From contig OZ253444.1 of the NCBI GenBank assembly GCA_965261065.1, forward strand, positions 1,550,001 to 1,614,000: a stretch of 64,000 bases of DNA. Direction: 5' to 3'. The stretch comes from JAKZVK01 sp965261065. GTDB taxonomy: Bacteria > Acidobacteriota > Terriglobia > Bryobacterales > UBA6623. Position numbers and translations under genes: made by a program. Every line of letters starts with the position of its first letter. Position 1 is the first letter of the stretch. Shown piece by piece: positions 17,366 to 26,281 of this stretch. The notes below the pieces were generated by a model. The model made no database searches, was not told where the DNA came from, and was given only the letters and a program-made list of their open reading frames with translations.

Positions 17366-18395
17366 GCCGGGTATCCACTTGACTCAGGTGACCCCAACAT
17401 CTTGTAGTTGGGCTCACAGCGTCTTAGCGTCCCAATCGGCGACGATCGAGCGGTACGGCGTCGGCTCCACCGCCATGGCCTGCTGCACAAGGCGGTAGAA
17501 GAGCTTGCCCCGACTGCGTGATCTGCGCCGATTGAAGCGGAACACGAACTCGTCGAGATAGTAGTCCAGATGCTCGTGGCTGACCGCCCCCTGATGCGTG
17601 CCCAGCATCCAGCGCTTGAGTAGCGAGATCGCCAAGTGCACCCTCGGCAGTAGCTGCGAGGCCTGCTCGCGGCGGTTGTTAATCGAGATGATACGACGCT
17701 GGTAGTCCTTCTTCTTGAGCGGATCGTAGCCCGACCAGTTGTCGGTAACAACCACGCTGCCCGGCTCGACCGACTCCTCGACGAAGGGCATCAAACTGGC
17801 CGCCGAGGCGTTCTGAACGCGCTGCATGCGGATGCGCTCCAGCCCGGTGCCTCTCTCTTCCGCGGCGACTGCAATCAACGCTTTACGCTCGGTCTGCCGG
17901 CCGATTACCCCTTCTTCTTCAGCGCCCAGTAGGTCTCATCGACCTCGACGAGGCCCGTCAATCGCTCCCGCCCCGGGCGCACCATCGCTCGCCTCAGCTT
18001 GTGCATCCAAGGCCAGGCGGTTTGGTAACTGCCCAGTCCCAGAACGCGCTGTAGACCCAGGGCGCTGGCCCCATTCTTCTGCGTGGTGATGGTCCACATC
18101 GCCCGAAACCACAGCCGCAGCGGCTTGCGTGTGTCTTGAAAGATCGTGCCGGCGGTGACGGAGGTTTGCCGCCCGCAGCGAGCGCATTCGAACCACACTT
18201 TGCGCACCGGCCAAGCGCGCTCATGCCCACACCTTGGACAGCGGAAACCCTCTGGCCAGCGCAAGGCGAACAGCTAGTCGCGGCAAGCCTCCTCGCTCGC
18301 AAAGCGAGACTCGAATTCGAGTTGGTCGCGCGGGTAATCCTCCACCAGGCCCTACACTACATCTTGGGGTCACCTGAGTCAAGTGGATACCCAGC
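17366..18395 (-). mobile_element. IS1595-family insertion sequence, copy B (transposase dead)
   Basis: 1030 bp, one base shorter than the other copies. Both ends are intact and the target duplication TTTCAGAA is perfect (17358-17365 and 18396-18403). It lies between the Ldh2 gene and the metal exporter and interrupts no recognisable gene. Confidence 0.95.
17414..18345 (-). pseudogene. IS1595-family transposase, copy B, inactivated
   Basis: Two lesions are visible by comparison with the other copies. A TAT-to-TAG change converts the tyrosine in EEACRDYLF (about codon 24) to a stop. A one-base deletion in a run of four C near 17929 shifts the frame in ETYWGAEEEG, destroying the catalytic region. 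The rest is almost identical to the active copies. With intact ends the element might still be moved in trans. Confidence 0.93.
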
Positions 18396-18564
18396 TTTCA
18401 GAAAACTGCGTCGATCAAAGAGTCTTTTCACTCCCGGTTTCATTCGGAAATCTCCCTGCCAGGGCCGGGGAGGGTAGAACGCCGTCCCCGTTGGGACCCC
18501 ACCAGGCGCTGCCAGCCGACCGGCGCGCTGTTCGCAAAATGGTAGCATTCAGAATACGACTGCG

Positions 18565-19602
18565 ATGACACGATTCGCGAGACATGCCCTGTTGCAGGCG
18601 CTGGCGGCCCTGCCGAGCGCCGCCTTTCAGGCCTCTTCGGATCCCCATCAGGGGATGCGAGAGCAGCTCCAGTCGCTGCTGACCGCGGGGGACTTAGGTG
18701 CCGGCTTCATTCTGGCAGCCTTGGGCGTCGCTTTCTTGGCGGGAGCGGCTCACGCGCTGACCCCCGGCCACGGGAAGGCGATCGTCGCCGCCTACCTGGC
18801 AGGATCGCGCGGCACGATCGGCGACGCCGTTTACTTGGGTAGCGTCGTCACGATTACTCACACCGCAGGAGTGTTCATTCTGGGTCTGATTGCGCTCTAC
18901 GCTTCGCAGTACTTGCTGGTGGATCGCGTTCTGGTCTGGCTGTCGTTGATCAGCGGATTGCTCATCGTTGCCATCGGAGGATGGCTGTTCTGGTCCCGTT
19001 GGCAGGCGCTGCGGAAGGGTTCCGACGGAACCCCCAGCCACTCGCACTGGCCCTTCGGCGGCCACAGCCACTCGCACGGGCCCAGTCACTCACATGGACC
19101 CAGCCACGCCCATAGCCACACTCATGATGACGACGCCGGACACGCTGACGGTCATGCCCACGAGCATTCTGATGGGCATAGCCATTCCCATGACCATTCC
19201 CATGACCATTCCCATGACCATTCCCATGAGCATGACCATTCGCACTCTCACGAGCATGATCACGTCAGGCAAGCGCTTCCAAAAGCCGGCCGCGGGAGCC
19301 TGCTGTCGCTGGGAATCTCCGGCGGGCTCGTCCCTTGTCCCGAGGCGATGGCCGTCCTGTTGGTCTCCATCACCATCAACCGCCTGTTGTTCGGCATGGC
19401 GATTCTGGTCTCGTTCAGCTTGGGGCTGGCGGCGGTGTTGATCGCCATTGGTGTCGCCATGGTGTTGGCCGGGCCGGCGTTCGATCGATTCTCGAAGGAT
19501 GGGCCGCTCGTCCGCCTGCTGCCCGTCGGCAGCGCGGCAGTGGTCACGCTACTGGGTGCTGCGATTCTCTATCGGGCGGCCGCGGACGGCGGGCTTCTGT
19601 AG
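18565..19602 (+). CDS. NicO/RcnA-type nickel/cobalt exporter with histidine-rich loop
   Basis: 345 residues, polytopic inner-membrane protein. The family signature HALTPGHGKAIVAAYLAGS follows the first hydrophobic segment (about residues 45-65). Further spans are VVTITHTAGVFILGLIALY, LSLISGLLIVAIGGWLF and, after the loop, ISGGLVPCPEAMAVLLVSI and more. Between about residues 150 and 235 lies a loop of HSH, HGPSH and HDHSHDH repeats that would bind divalent metal. RcnA-like members export Ni/Co; others act as high-affinity importers, so direction is not certain. No riboswitch was recognised upstream. Confidence 0.85.
   Translation: MTRFARHALLQALAALPSAAFQASSDPHQGMREQLQSLLTAGDLGAGFILAALGVAFLAGAAHALTPGHGKAIVAAYLAGSRGTIGDAVYLGSVVTITHTAGVFILGLIALYASQYLLVDRVLVWLSLISGLLIVAIGGWLFWSRWQALRKGSDGTPSHSHWPFGGHSHSHGPSHSHGPSHAHSHTHDDDAGHADGHAHEHSDGHSHSHDHSHDHSHDHSHEHDHSHSHEHDHVRQALPKAGRGSLLSLGISGGLVPCPEAMAVLLVSITINRLLFGMAILVSFSLGLAAVLIAIGVAMVLAGPAFDRFSKDGPLVRLLPVGSAAVVTLLGAAILYRAAADGGLL
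19182..19229 (+). repeat. Four tandem 12-bp repeats coding the His-rich loop
   Basis: CCATTCCCATGA is repeated exactly four times in frame, coding HSHDHSHD-type units inside the metal exporter. Slippage here would lengthen or shorten the loop by four residues without a frameshift. Confidence 0.9.
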
Positions 19603-19639
19603 GAGGCCGTCGTCGGGCGGTTTCGACGGCGCTAGGCGG

Positions 19640-19930
19640 TTATTGCCAATTCCGGGCGCACTGGTCGCTGGTCACCAACGATTCGAAAATCGCCAGCACC
19701 TGCTTACGGTAGATGTACATGCGGCGCAAGTTCTCGCGGAAGGTCCTGTCGTACTCTCGCGCGCGCATCCACTTGTGGTAGAGCTTCGGGGAGACGTCGA
19801 TTTCTTGGCGCAACGATTCGACGGGGCGTCCGCGGAGGAACATCCCGTAGAATATCGCCGCTTCTCGCTGCGGCGCATGTATTTCGGCGTCGAGCACTGC
19901 CACATCGAACTCCCGGCGGCAGGTTCGCAA
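19640..19930 (-). CDS. Small hypothetical protein with helix-turn-helix-like core
   Basis: 96 residues, charged and helical. The stretch AIFYGMFLRGRPVESLRQEIDVSPKLYHKWMRAREYD resembles a sigma-like helix-turn-helix followed by FRENLRRMYIYRKQVLAIFESL. It could be a small DNA-binding regulator, but no exact family is recognised. The ATG at 19930 is the furthest start; a later GTG at VAVLDAEI is possible. The following 309 bp (19931-20239) hold no clear gene, only a TCTCACC/GGTGAGA inverted repeat around 20077-20110. Confidence 0.5.
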   Translation of the reverse strand: MRTCRREFDVAVLDAEIHAPQREAAIFYGMFLRGRPVESLRQEIDVSPKLYHKWMRAREYDRTFRENLRRMYIYRKQVLAIFESLVTSDQCARNWQ

Positions 19931-20239
19931 ACAGGCCGCCTGGACCCAAAAAACCCAGTATAGTCTCGGTCACCCGGCCCCGCAAGGGGAATCTGGGTGG
20001 CCCGCCTTGCTATCATATCGACCCTCGGGAGCCTCACTTCAGGGTCAATAAGACCCAAGTGGAGCCCGGCCTGTATTTCTCACCGCGTGCTTCGTCCGTC
20101 GGGTGGTGAGAGATGCAGGCCAGACCCACGCCTCCGCGTACAATCCGTGCTGGAGCGATCTCGGCGTCTCATCTGGCTGAAGGCTCAGCCGCCGCCGTTC
20201 GATACTATGAGGAGACCCGCCGGATGAAGCGGCCGCCTG

Positions 20240-21334
20240 ATGGCTGAACCCCTGCATCCCAAGCCCGATCACTCTCGTTCGAACTCCAAGCCACGGCGGC
20301 TGAGGCAAGCGGCCGCGGTTGCCCTTGGCTTGACCCTATCTTTGATTGCTGCCGAGGCGATATGCCGGCTCTACGCACGGGAGTTGGAAGAGCAGTGGCA
20401 AGAGCTGTTGGCCCAGCCCGGTCACTACTACGTGCCTTCCGACAATCCGACGCTCGTTTACCAGCTTCGCCCCGAATACCTCTTCCGCTGAATGGGCCGC
20501 CAGTTACAAATCAACCGCTACGGCATCCGCGATTGGAACGACGACCTCGCTGAAGGCAAACGCAGGGTCGGACTCCTCGGTGACTCAGCGCTCTTTGGTA
20601 TCTGGCAAACGCAGTTCGCCACCATCACCGATCGGACACAAGAGCTGCTCGACCCCGAGCAGCAGCGGCTCAAGGTATTCAACCTCGGGGTGCCCGGCTA
20701 CGGGATTGCGGAACTCGCCGAACAATTCCTGGTGAAAGATCGCATCTACGCCTTCGATGACGTCGTTTACCTACTGAACCTCAACGACTTCTGTCGCCGC
20801 GACAGCGTGTACGAAGGAGCCGACAACAGCCTCTATCGCATCTACCGCCGTCCTCGCTGGTGGTCACGCTATTTTGGTCGCAAGGCGATCTATCGGCTCA
20901 GGAAGCACGGGAGCCTCATCGATTCGAACGAGACCTCTGACGGCTGGTACCGTTGGCTTTTTGAGGGCAACCGGGAGTTCGCGCGGCGTCACCTCAAAGC
21001 AATCGTCGACCATACCCGGCGCAAAGGTATCCGGTTCACAGTCGTCCTCTTGCCTGCGGGAAGTGCTTTCGAACCCTCAGGGGAGTACCGGCTGGCCGAC
21101 CTGCATCGCGCTATCGGATCGCTTCTGGAGGCCGAAGGCGTCAAGTACAGCGACTCGACCGGTGTATTTGCTGAGGATACCCAGTACCTCATCAACGAGA
21201 CCGAGCATCCCTCGATTCGCGGCAATCAAAAGCTCGCCGAGCTGGTGGCCGCTTGGGTCCAGGCCGGGGACTCCCACCGCCTGACAAACCGCCGCGAAGA
21301 GCCGGTCGGCTCGGCGCCCGCCAGTGGGAGTTGA
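20240..21334 (+). pseudogene. SGNH/GDSL-like hydrolase, interrupted by in-frame TGA
   Basis: One reading frame carries an 83-residue piece (N-terminal membrane anchor AAAVALGLTLSLIAAEAICRLY, ending PEYLFR) and then, after a TGA at 20489-20491, 280 more residues starting MGRQLQINRYGIRD. The second part has GLLGDSALFG (the nucleophile block of SGNH esterases), NLGVPGYG and HPSIRGNQKLAE (terminal catalytic Asp/His block region). The continuity across the TGA fits related membrane-anchored SGNH proteins, so this is best read as one gene with a nonsense change such as TGG to TGA. Translation restart at the adjacent ATG is possible. Confidence 0.7.
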
Positions 21335-21548
21335 TCGTCCGAGGATACGCGTTCTCGGCACCGACCGCATCAAGCAGATCGTGATCGTCAAGAACCAGCA
21401 GTTCGTCTACACGGCCCGGCCCAACACCGGAGAGGTCAACCTCGATTTCCTCGACCGCAACTTCGAACCCGGCTCGAACTACTACTACGTCCGTGTCCTC
21501 CAGAACAACGAGCAAATCGCCTGGAGTTCACCGATTCGGGTGGAGTAG
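21324..21548 (+). pseudogene. C-terminal remnant of a DUF3604/PHP-like metallohydrolase
   Basis: Only about 74 codons remain: TDRIKQIVIVKNQQFVYTA...EPGSNYYYVRVLQNNEQIAWSSPIRVE. That pattern (a final beta domain with YYYVRV...AWSSPIW/RV) is typical of the very C-terminus of large CehA/McbA or DUF3604 proteins. No upstream catalytic part is present; the fragment starts inside the end of the SGNH gene (21324 versus stop at 21334). It appears to be a deletion remnant. Confidence 0.5.
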
Positions 21549-21608
21549 GGTCGGCCGACACAGCCACGCCCGGGCTTCGAGCCAGTCCGCCCCGCTAGGG
21601 TATGGAAT

Positions 21609-21848
21609 CTAAGACGACCCGTTGGAAGAGTTGCGCTGCAAGGCTTCGATCAGTCGATCGAGCTTCCGGTCCGTGGCCTGCTGGGCCTCGGTGAGTCTTT
21701 CCTGGCTTTCAATGAGGGCCTTGATCTGCCGGTCGTGACCCGCGATTAGTTTCATGCCGCCTTCGATCATGGTGAGAATCGAATCCTGGTGCACGTTCAT
21801 CGCCGCTTGTTGTTCAAGGATGAACACCATGGTCTTTTCGACATCCAT
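21609..21848 (-). CDS. Small coiled-coil protein
   Basis: About 79 residues from the ATG giving MDVEKTMVFILEQQAAM; a longer frame to 21914 exists but lacks coding character. Nearly the whole protein is predicted helix with heptad pattern (ILTMIEGGMKLIAGHDRQIKALIESQERLTEAQQATDRKLDRLIEAL). Such short coiled coils are frequent in Acidobacteriota; the function is unknown. It lies downstream of the phage-tail-like gene on the same strand. Confidence 0.6.
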   Translation of the reverse strand: MDVEKTMVFILEQQAAMNVHQDSILTMIEGGMKLIAGHDRQIKALIESQERLTEAQQATDRKLDRLIEALQRNSSNGSS

Positions 21849-21963
21849 GCCTGCATCGTATCCCCTCAGCCGCACGATGACAATGCTAAACTCCTGGTCC
21901 CAACCCCCTAACAAGCGCCCGAGTCAGGATCACCCACCTCCCGGCTCAGGTTCATCACCCAAC

Positions 21964-24333
21964 TCAGTGGGACGCCGTGTACTTGTAAGTCAACGACACC
22001 GTCACATCCGCGACGCCCGACCCCACCGACACGAGGTTCACACGAAACTGGTCCCCTGCATTGACCGTGGCCGTGGTCGGCGTGCCCCCGGTCGCCGTGC
22101 GGGTGCCGAGCGGCAGAGCCCGGTCGGCCGAATAGATCGAGCTGAACACCGGGCCGGTCCCCGTACAACTGGCGGTGCAGCGTTCGATATTGAACGTCGA
22201 CGCCCCACCCGTGGTATTCGCGACGATGCGGCTATCAACCAGCGCAGCGCCCGTGATGCCTTCCGGAACGGTGAGTGTCATCGGCCGTAGACCGGTTGAG
22301 GGCGTGCCGGCGAAGTGCCACTGGATCGCGTCGGTTTCACGTGCACAGTTGGCCGGCTCCCAGAGATTGGTGCCGATGTTCCAAACCAGACACTGTCCGT
22401 CCGTCGGCGCGGCGGCGGAAACGACGCGGCCCCGAATACCCGACACCACCGGGTTCGGGTAGGTCGCCGTCAGGTCCCCGCCCGCTGCGGAGCCGTCGCT
22501 GCGGTACCAAGCAAGAAGCGAGTCGCCGGTCTGCGGAATCGCGCCTGCGAGGAACGTGATCGTAGTGCTGCTAAGCGTGAAGTCGACTCCCGGCTTTTGA
22601 ACGACGCCGTTCTTATTCAATTCAAGACTGCCGGCCGGATCGGGTGCCACCGCCAAAGTAAAGGTGTCGTTGACGCCGTCGATCGTCCCCGACGGAGTTT
22701 CCCCGTCCTGGAAGACCCCAAAGGAACCGCCGCCGCCACCGGCTCCACTCTCGAGCGAGACCACCGAACCGATGTCCTTCTTCACCGAGATCTCCCCGGT
22801 TGCGGAATCAACAAAGAGCCGTACTTCGTTAGATGCCGGTGGCGGCGGCGCCGTGCTCTCGAGAAAGTCAATGTACCCGCCGTGAAGATTCAGGTTCCCG
22901 GCCCAGTCGAGATCGGCCATGACAAAGTTGGCGTTGTTCTTCCATTGCTGCAGCGCGGTGGTCCCCTGCCCGTCGCCGGACTTGATCGAGAGCGTTGTTG
23001 TCCCCGTCGTAGCCGTCGGATCGTGGATCTGCACCGACGTGTTCATCAGCGTGTCCCCAGTACGCAGAATCTGAAGCGGCGTATCCTTGAAGACACCGAA
23101 GTCGTCGTAACGGCCTACGTTCAACACCGTCGCAAACGACGAAAAGACAAAGCGATTCAGGCCGCCCACCTGCATGAACAGGTTCGACACCGTTCCGCCC
23201 AGCGAGCTGTTGATGCCGAGTTGACGGACGAACGTGCTGCCATTCGGGCTGATGACCACCATCGTGTCGCCGTTGCCGTCCCGCCACGACTGCAAGGGGG
23301 CCGATTGGCCCGAGATGCCTCGGATCGTCAGCACGGCCGCCCCCGGCAGCACCGACGTAATCGTATCGTTGGAGTTCTTCAGCGCACCGATACTGGCCGG
23401 CGTGACGACATCGCTGCCGCCCGTCGCATGGGTCGACGCATGCGCCAGCGGCGTCCGGGCGTCGGAGAGCCTCGCATCGTTGCCTTCCGTGATCGTGCCG
23501 GCGGTTGTGCCATACACTGGCTCGACCTCGCTACGCGTCTGCGATATGTTGTCGAATACCGTCAGACCGTTCGAGAAGTTCGCCACATTGCGTTGGGTCA
23601 CCGACGTACCGGCATCCTGAAAAATCTCGTACGCCATCCCGGTCTCCGCGCCCGCGCCGGCCGCCGCCCAAAACATGTTGCCCCCACCATCCGTAGTCAA
23701 GTGCTGTCCCGGCAGTCCATCCGACACGGGCAGCGTGTAGAGCGTGCTGGTCGTCAGCGTCGGCAGGCGGAACCCGACCGTTTCGGGTCCGCCGGACTCG
23801 CGGAAGGAAAGCAGCGCATTGCTCCCGCCGGGGCTGCTCTCTTCGATGGTCTGCCGCTCGGTGAAGACGTTCTCTTCGTCAATATCGGCCTTCCCATTCA
23901 GATCGGCGACCAAGCTAGTCACCTGCGACTGCGCGATGACCGATCCCGGAGGCGGCGGCTGCGTCACGCGCACCTGGCTCACCGTCACCGGTGTCACGCT
24001 TTCCGGCACGACCCACGTCTCGAAGAATCGCGAACCGTTGTCGAGCAGGTAGCTGACCTGGTAACTCGTTCCCGTCGGCGTCGCGTTCTCATTCGGCACC
24101 AAATCGACGTTGATCACGCCCTGGACGATCCGCGCGTTGATGCTGCTGGTCGCCAACGTCGAACCATCCGACGCCGTGAACCCGTTCCAGCCGATGGTGG
24201 CCGTTCCTTCAACGCGTGTGCCGTCCGCGTTGTAGAGCACGTCCTGGACACGGGTTCCGGGAAGCGCCGCGGCACAACCACACAGCCCGAGGTAAACCAC
24301 AGCTGTTATGAGCAAGTGTCCGGTGTTTCGCAT
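21964..24333 (-). CDS. Secreted protein with phage tail-fibre-like motifs
   Basis: 789 residues. The N-terminus MRNTGHLLITAVVYLGLCGCAAALPG is a signal peptide, with a possible lipobox (LCGC). About residues 35-120 form a beta domain (TATIGWNGFTASDGS...). The middle has motifs known from phage tail fibres: GTTAGTITEGNDARLSDART and PLAHASTHATGGSD near residues 270-310, and GDLTATYPNPVVSGIRGR with DGQCLVWNIGTNLWEPA near residues 620-670. The C-terminus is a serine/threonine-rich beta region ending TVSLTYKYTASH. It is probably a surface adhesin built from tail-fibre modules; no other phage genes are nearby. Confidence 0.75.
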   Translation of the reverse strand: MRNTGHLLITAVVYLGLCGCAAALPGTRVQDVLYNADGTRVEGTATIGWNGFTASDGSTLATSSINARIVQGVINVDLVPNENATPTGTSYQVSYLLDNGSRFFETWVVPESVTPVTVSQVRVTQPPPPGSVIAQSQVTSLVADLNGKADIDEENVFTERQTIEESSPGGSNALLSFRESGGPETVGFRLPTLTTSTLYTLPVSDGLPGQHLTTDGGGNMFWAAAGAGAETGMAYEIFQDAGTSVTQRNVANFSNGLTVFDNISQTRSEVEPVYGTTAGTITEGNDARLSDARTPLAHASTHATGGSDVVTPASIGALKNSNDTITSVLPGAAVLTIRGISGQSAPLQSWRDGNGDTMVVISPNGSTFVRQLGINSSLGGTVSNLFMQVGGLNRFVFSSFATVLNVGRYDDFGVFKDTPLQILRTGDTLMNTSVQIHDPTATTGTTTLSIKSGDGQGTTALQQWKNNANFVMADLDWAGNLNLHGGYIDFLESTAPPPPASNEVRLFVDSATGEISVKKDIGSVVSLESGAGGGGGSFGVFQDGETPSGTIDGVNDTFTLAVAPDPAGSLELNKNGVVQKPGVDFTLSSTTITFLAGAIPQTGDSLLAWYRSDGSAAGGDLTATYPNPVVSGIRGRVVSAAAPTDGQCLVWNIGTNLWEPANCARETDAIQWHFAGTPSTGLRPMTLTVPEGITGAALVDSRIVANTTGGASTFNIERCTASCTGTGPVFSSIYSADRALPLGTRTATGGTPTTATVNAGDQFRVNLVSVGSGVADVTVSLTYKYTASH

Positions 24334-24700
24334 TCTCGTTCTCTCCCACGAGGCCGCCCCATAGTGGACGACGGGAGCCTCGGTAATCCTGGCCCCTTTT
24401 CGGCTTCAGGTTATCTCGCTTACTGCCGCGTTCCGTTCATCCTGGAAGTTATATCGTTGAAATATAAGGAGATAAATTTACGATTTATCTGTGACTGAAA
24501 CGAGGCGCCGATGGAAATTCAGCGGCTGGAAAGCAGAGGGCCGCGTCGGGCGCGGACGCGCCGGCGACGTTCGCCGAGGCTTTTGGGACCGCTTGCTGTC
24601 AGGCTGTGAAAAAATCGGGGAGTCCACGGTTAGCATGGCCGGAAGGCCCGCCGCAACTGATAGGGCAAGTTGAGGCATCCAGCTACACAACCGAGATGAA
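24334..24700. other. Non-coding gap with AT-rich palindrome
   Basis: Between the tail-fibre-like gene and the left end of the IS110-type element. It contains an unusually AT-rich patch (about 24445-24490) with an inverted repeat AGATAAA (24470-24476) and TTTATCT (24484-24490). A 60-codon open frame at 24491-24673 is arginine-rich and has no coding character, so I do not call it. Confidence 0.5.
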
Positions 24701-24821
24701 ATGAGGAGACTCGCGGTTTCGGGAGTGCGGTACGCTCCCGAGTGACGGGCTTCGCCCCGCCCGTTCCATGACGCGGGGCGAATCCCGAAATCTCTTCTTA
24801 TAACGAAAGGAACTACGAACT

Positions 24822-25979
24822 ATGAAGAACCATAGCAAAGCCATCGAAGCCTTGTCACAACCGCAACACGAGATGATCGAACAAGGCATGAACGTCGTCG
24901 CCGGTCTGGACCTGGGTGACCAGTACTCCCACGTCTGCCTGCTCGATCTGGAAGGAAACATCGTGGAACGCGTGCGCGTGCGCACCACCGTCCAGCAGTT
25001 CGAGAAGTACTTCGGCGCGTGGGCGTCGATGCGGGTGGTGTTCGAAGCCGGCACCCACTCGCTGTGGGTCTACCGGCTGCTGGAACGCCTCGGTCACGAA
25101 GCGCTGATGGCCGACACGCATCGGCTGGCGCTGATCACGCAATCGCTGTCGAAGGGCGATGAGCGCGACGCCGCCACGTTGGGCGAGTTGGGACTGCGGA
25201 TGCCCCAGATGCTCAACCCCGTGCAGCCGTGTTCGCTCGAGACGCAACAGGATCGCACCCTGCTGCGGGCACGCGAGGGCGCGGTCGCCGCGCGCACCAA
25301 ACTGATCAACTTGGTGAGGGGCACGGTGAAAAGTTTCGGCGAACGCTTGCCGAAGTCGGGCACCGAGGCCTTTGCAAAGAAGGCCGGCGCGGCGATGCCG
25401 GCGTCGCTGCGCGAGACGCTGAGCCCGTTGCTGCTGGTGATTCAACACCTCAGCGACGAGATCCGCCGCTACGACAAAAAGATTGAGCAGTTGGGCGAAG
25501 AGAAATATCCGCAGACCCGGCGGATGCGCTCGATCCGAGGGGTGGGGCCGATCACGTCGTTGGCGTTCGTGCTGAACCTGGACAACGACGCCACGAAGTT
25601 GAAGAGCAGCCGAGCGGCGGGACCGCGCATGGGGCTGCGTCCGAAGAAGCGCGACTCGGGGAAGAGTTCCCCGCAGCTGAGCATCACCAAGAGCGGCGAC
25701 CCGATGCTGCGGAAGCTATTGGTGCAATGTGCGCAGTACGTGTTGGGACACCACGGCACGGACTCGGCGCTGCGGCGCTGGGGCTTGCGATTGGCGGCGC
25801 GGGGCGGCAAGGCAGCGAAGCGCAAGGCGGTGGTGGCGGTGGCGCGCAAGTTAGCGATCCTGCTGCATGTGTTGTGGAAGCGCGAGGTGGACTTTGATCC
25901 GTTCTACGGCAGCCAGGACCCGAAGCCGCCCGTCGAAGCGGCCCCCGTGTCGGGGTCGGGGTCCGAGCCGGCGGGATGA
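24822..25979 (+). CDS. IS110-family transposase/recombinase
   Basis: 385 residues. The N-terminal RuvC-like DEDD domain shows VAGLDLGDQYS (D30), VVFEAGTHS (E75), ADTHRL (D98) and SKGDERDA (D113, D116). The C-terminal Transposase_20 domain has MRSIRGVGPITSLAF, AAGPRMGLRPKKRDSGKS and ITKSGDPMLRKLLVQCAQYVLG. These enzymes recombine a circular intermediate into targets chosen by an RNA encoded in the element. An AAAGGA ribosome site precedes the ATG. The frame is intact. Confidence 0.93.
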   Translation: MKNHSKAIEALSQPQHEMIEQGMNVVAGLDLGDQYSHVCLLDLEGNIVERVRVRTTVQQFEKYFGAWASMRVVFEAGTHSLWVYRLLERLGHEALMADTHRLALITQSLSKGDERDAATLGELGLRMPQMLNPVQPCSLETQQDRTLLRAREGAVAARTKLINLVRGTVKSFGERLPKSGTEAFAKKAGAAMPASLRETLSPLLLVIQHLSDEIRRYDKKIEQLGEEKYPQTRRMRSIRGVGPITSLAFVLNLDNDATKLKSSRAAGPRMGLRPKKRDSGKSSPQLSITKSGDPMLRKLLVQCAQYVLGHHGTDSALRRWGLRLAARGGKAAKRKAVVAVARKLAILLHVLWKREVDFDPFYGSQDPKPPVEAAPVSGSGSEPAG

Positions 25980-26263
25980 GTTGAGCGGCACGAAGGAAGC
26001 CGGATCAGGTCAGTAGTACGAGTTCGCAAGGCGGAGGAAAGGAAGCCCCCAGCGAAGGGAACACGTCGGACACCGAGTTCGTAGCGACTGCGCGTTCCGG
26101 GCCGGCCAGCAGGACAAGGCCGCAGCTGAGACAGCAGCGCTGCTAAGACTGAACTTCAAAGAGCACCGCGTCGCGGACGACGCCAAAGAGAGTGCGGATG
26201 GAAGCCAGGTCGGACGTGCCCCAGAAACTGAAGTTTCCCCGAGGCCCCTTGCCAGTTGACAAA
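25980..26263 (+). ncRNA. Candidate guide (bridge/seek) RNA region of the IS110-type element
   Basis: The 284 bp between the recombinase stop and the right subterminal repeat hold no gene but several hairpins, for example GAAACT-GA-AGTTTC (26224-26237) and an AGCAGCGCTGCT palindrome near 26130. In the IS1111 branch the target-specifying RNA is encoded downstream of the recombinase; in the IS110 branch it is upstream. The upstream leader (24715-24821), with the hairpin CGGGAGTGCGGTACGCTCCCG, is the alternative. Position and role are inference. Confidence 0.3.
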
Positions 26264-26281
26264 GCGAATCTCCTCATGGAA

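Larger units (their letters stand above)
24701..26277 (+). mobile_element. IS110/IS1111-type insertion sequence (boundaries approximate)
   Basis: It contains one IS110-family recombinase gene with long non-coding flanks. ATGAGGAGACTCGC at 24701-24714 is matched by an inverted copy at 26264-26277 (13 of 14 bases), which I take as subterminal inverted repeats of the IS1111 kind. The exact ends are not determined; this family leaves little or no target duplication. A cluster of REP-like hairpins starts 5 bp to the right. Confidence 0.6.

Noticed and set aside
17035..17751. Long out-of-frame arginine-rich proteins across IS1595 copies (MLPTTGRATIRSRRR...)
   Set aside because: They are a shifted frame of the transposase gene, repeated in every copy.
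18404..18564. Cobalamin or NiCo riboswitch upstream of the metal exporter
   Set aside because: GC-rich and able to fold, but I could not find the conserved boxes of either class.
21964..24333. Prophage or tailocin
   Set aside because: Only fibre-like motifs in an exported protein; no other phage genes in the window.
22315..24498. A 727-codon open frame on the plus strand opposite the tail-fibre-like gene
   Set aside because: Arginine- and histidine-rich composition with no domain logic; it is the antisense shadow of the minus-strand gene with its signal peptide and known motifs.
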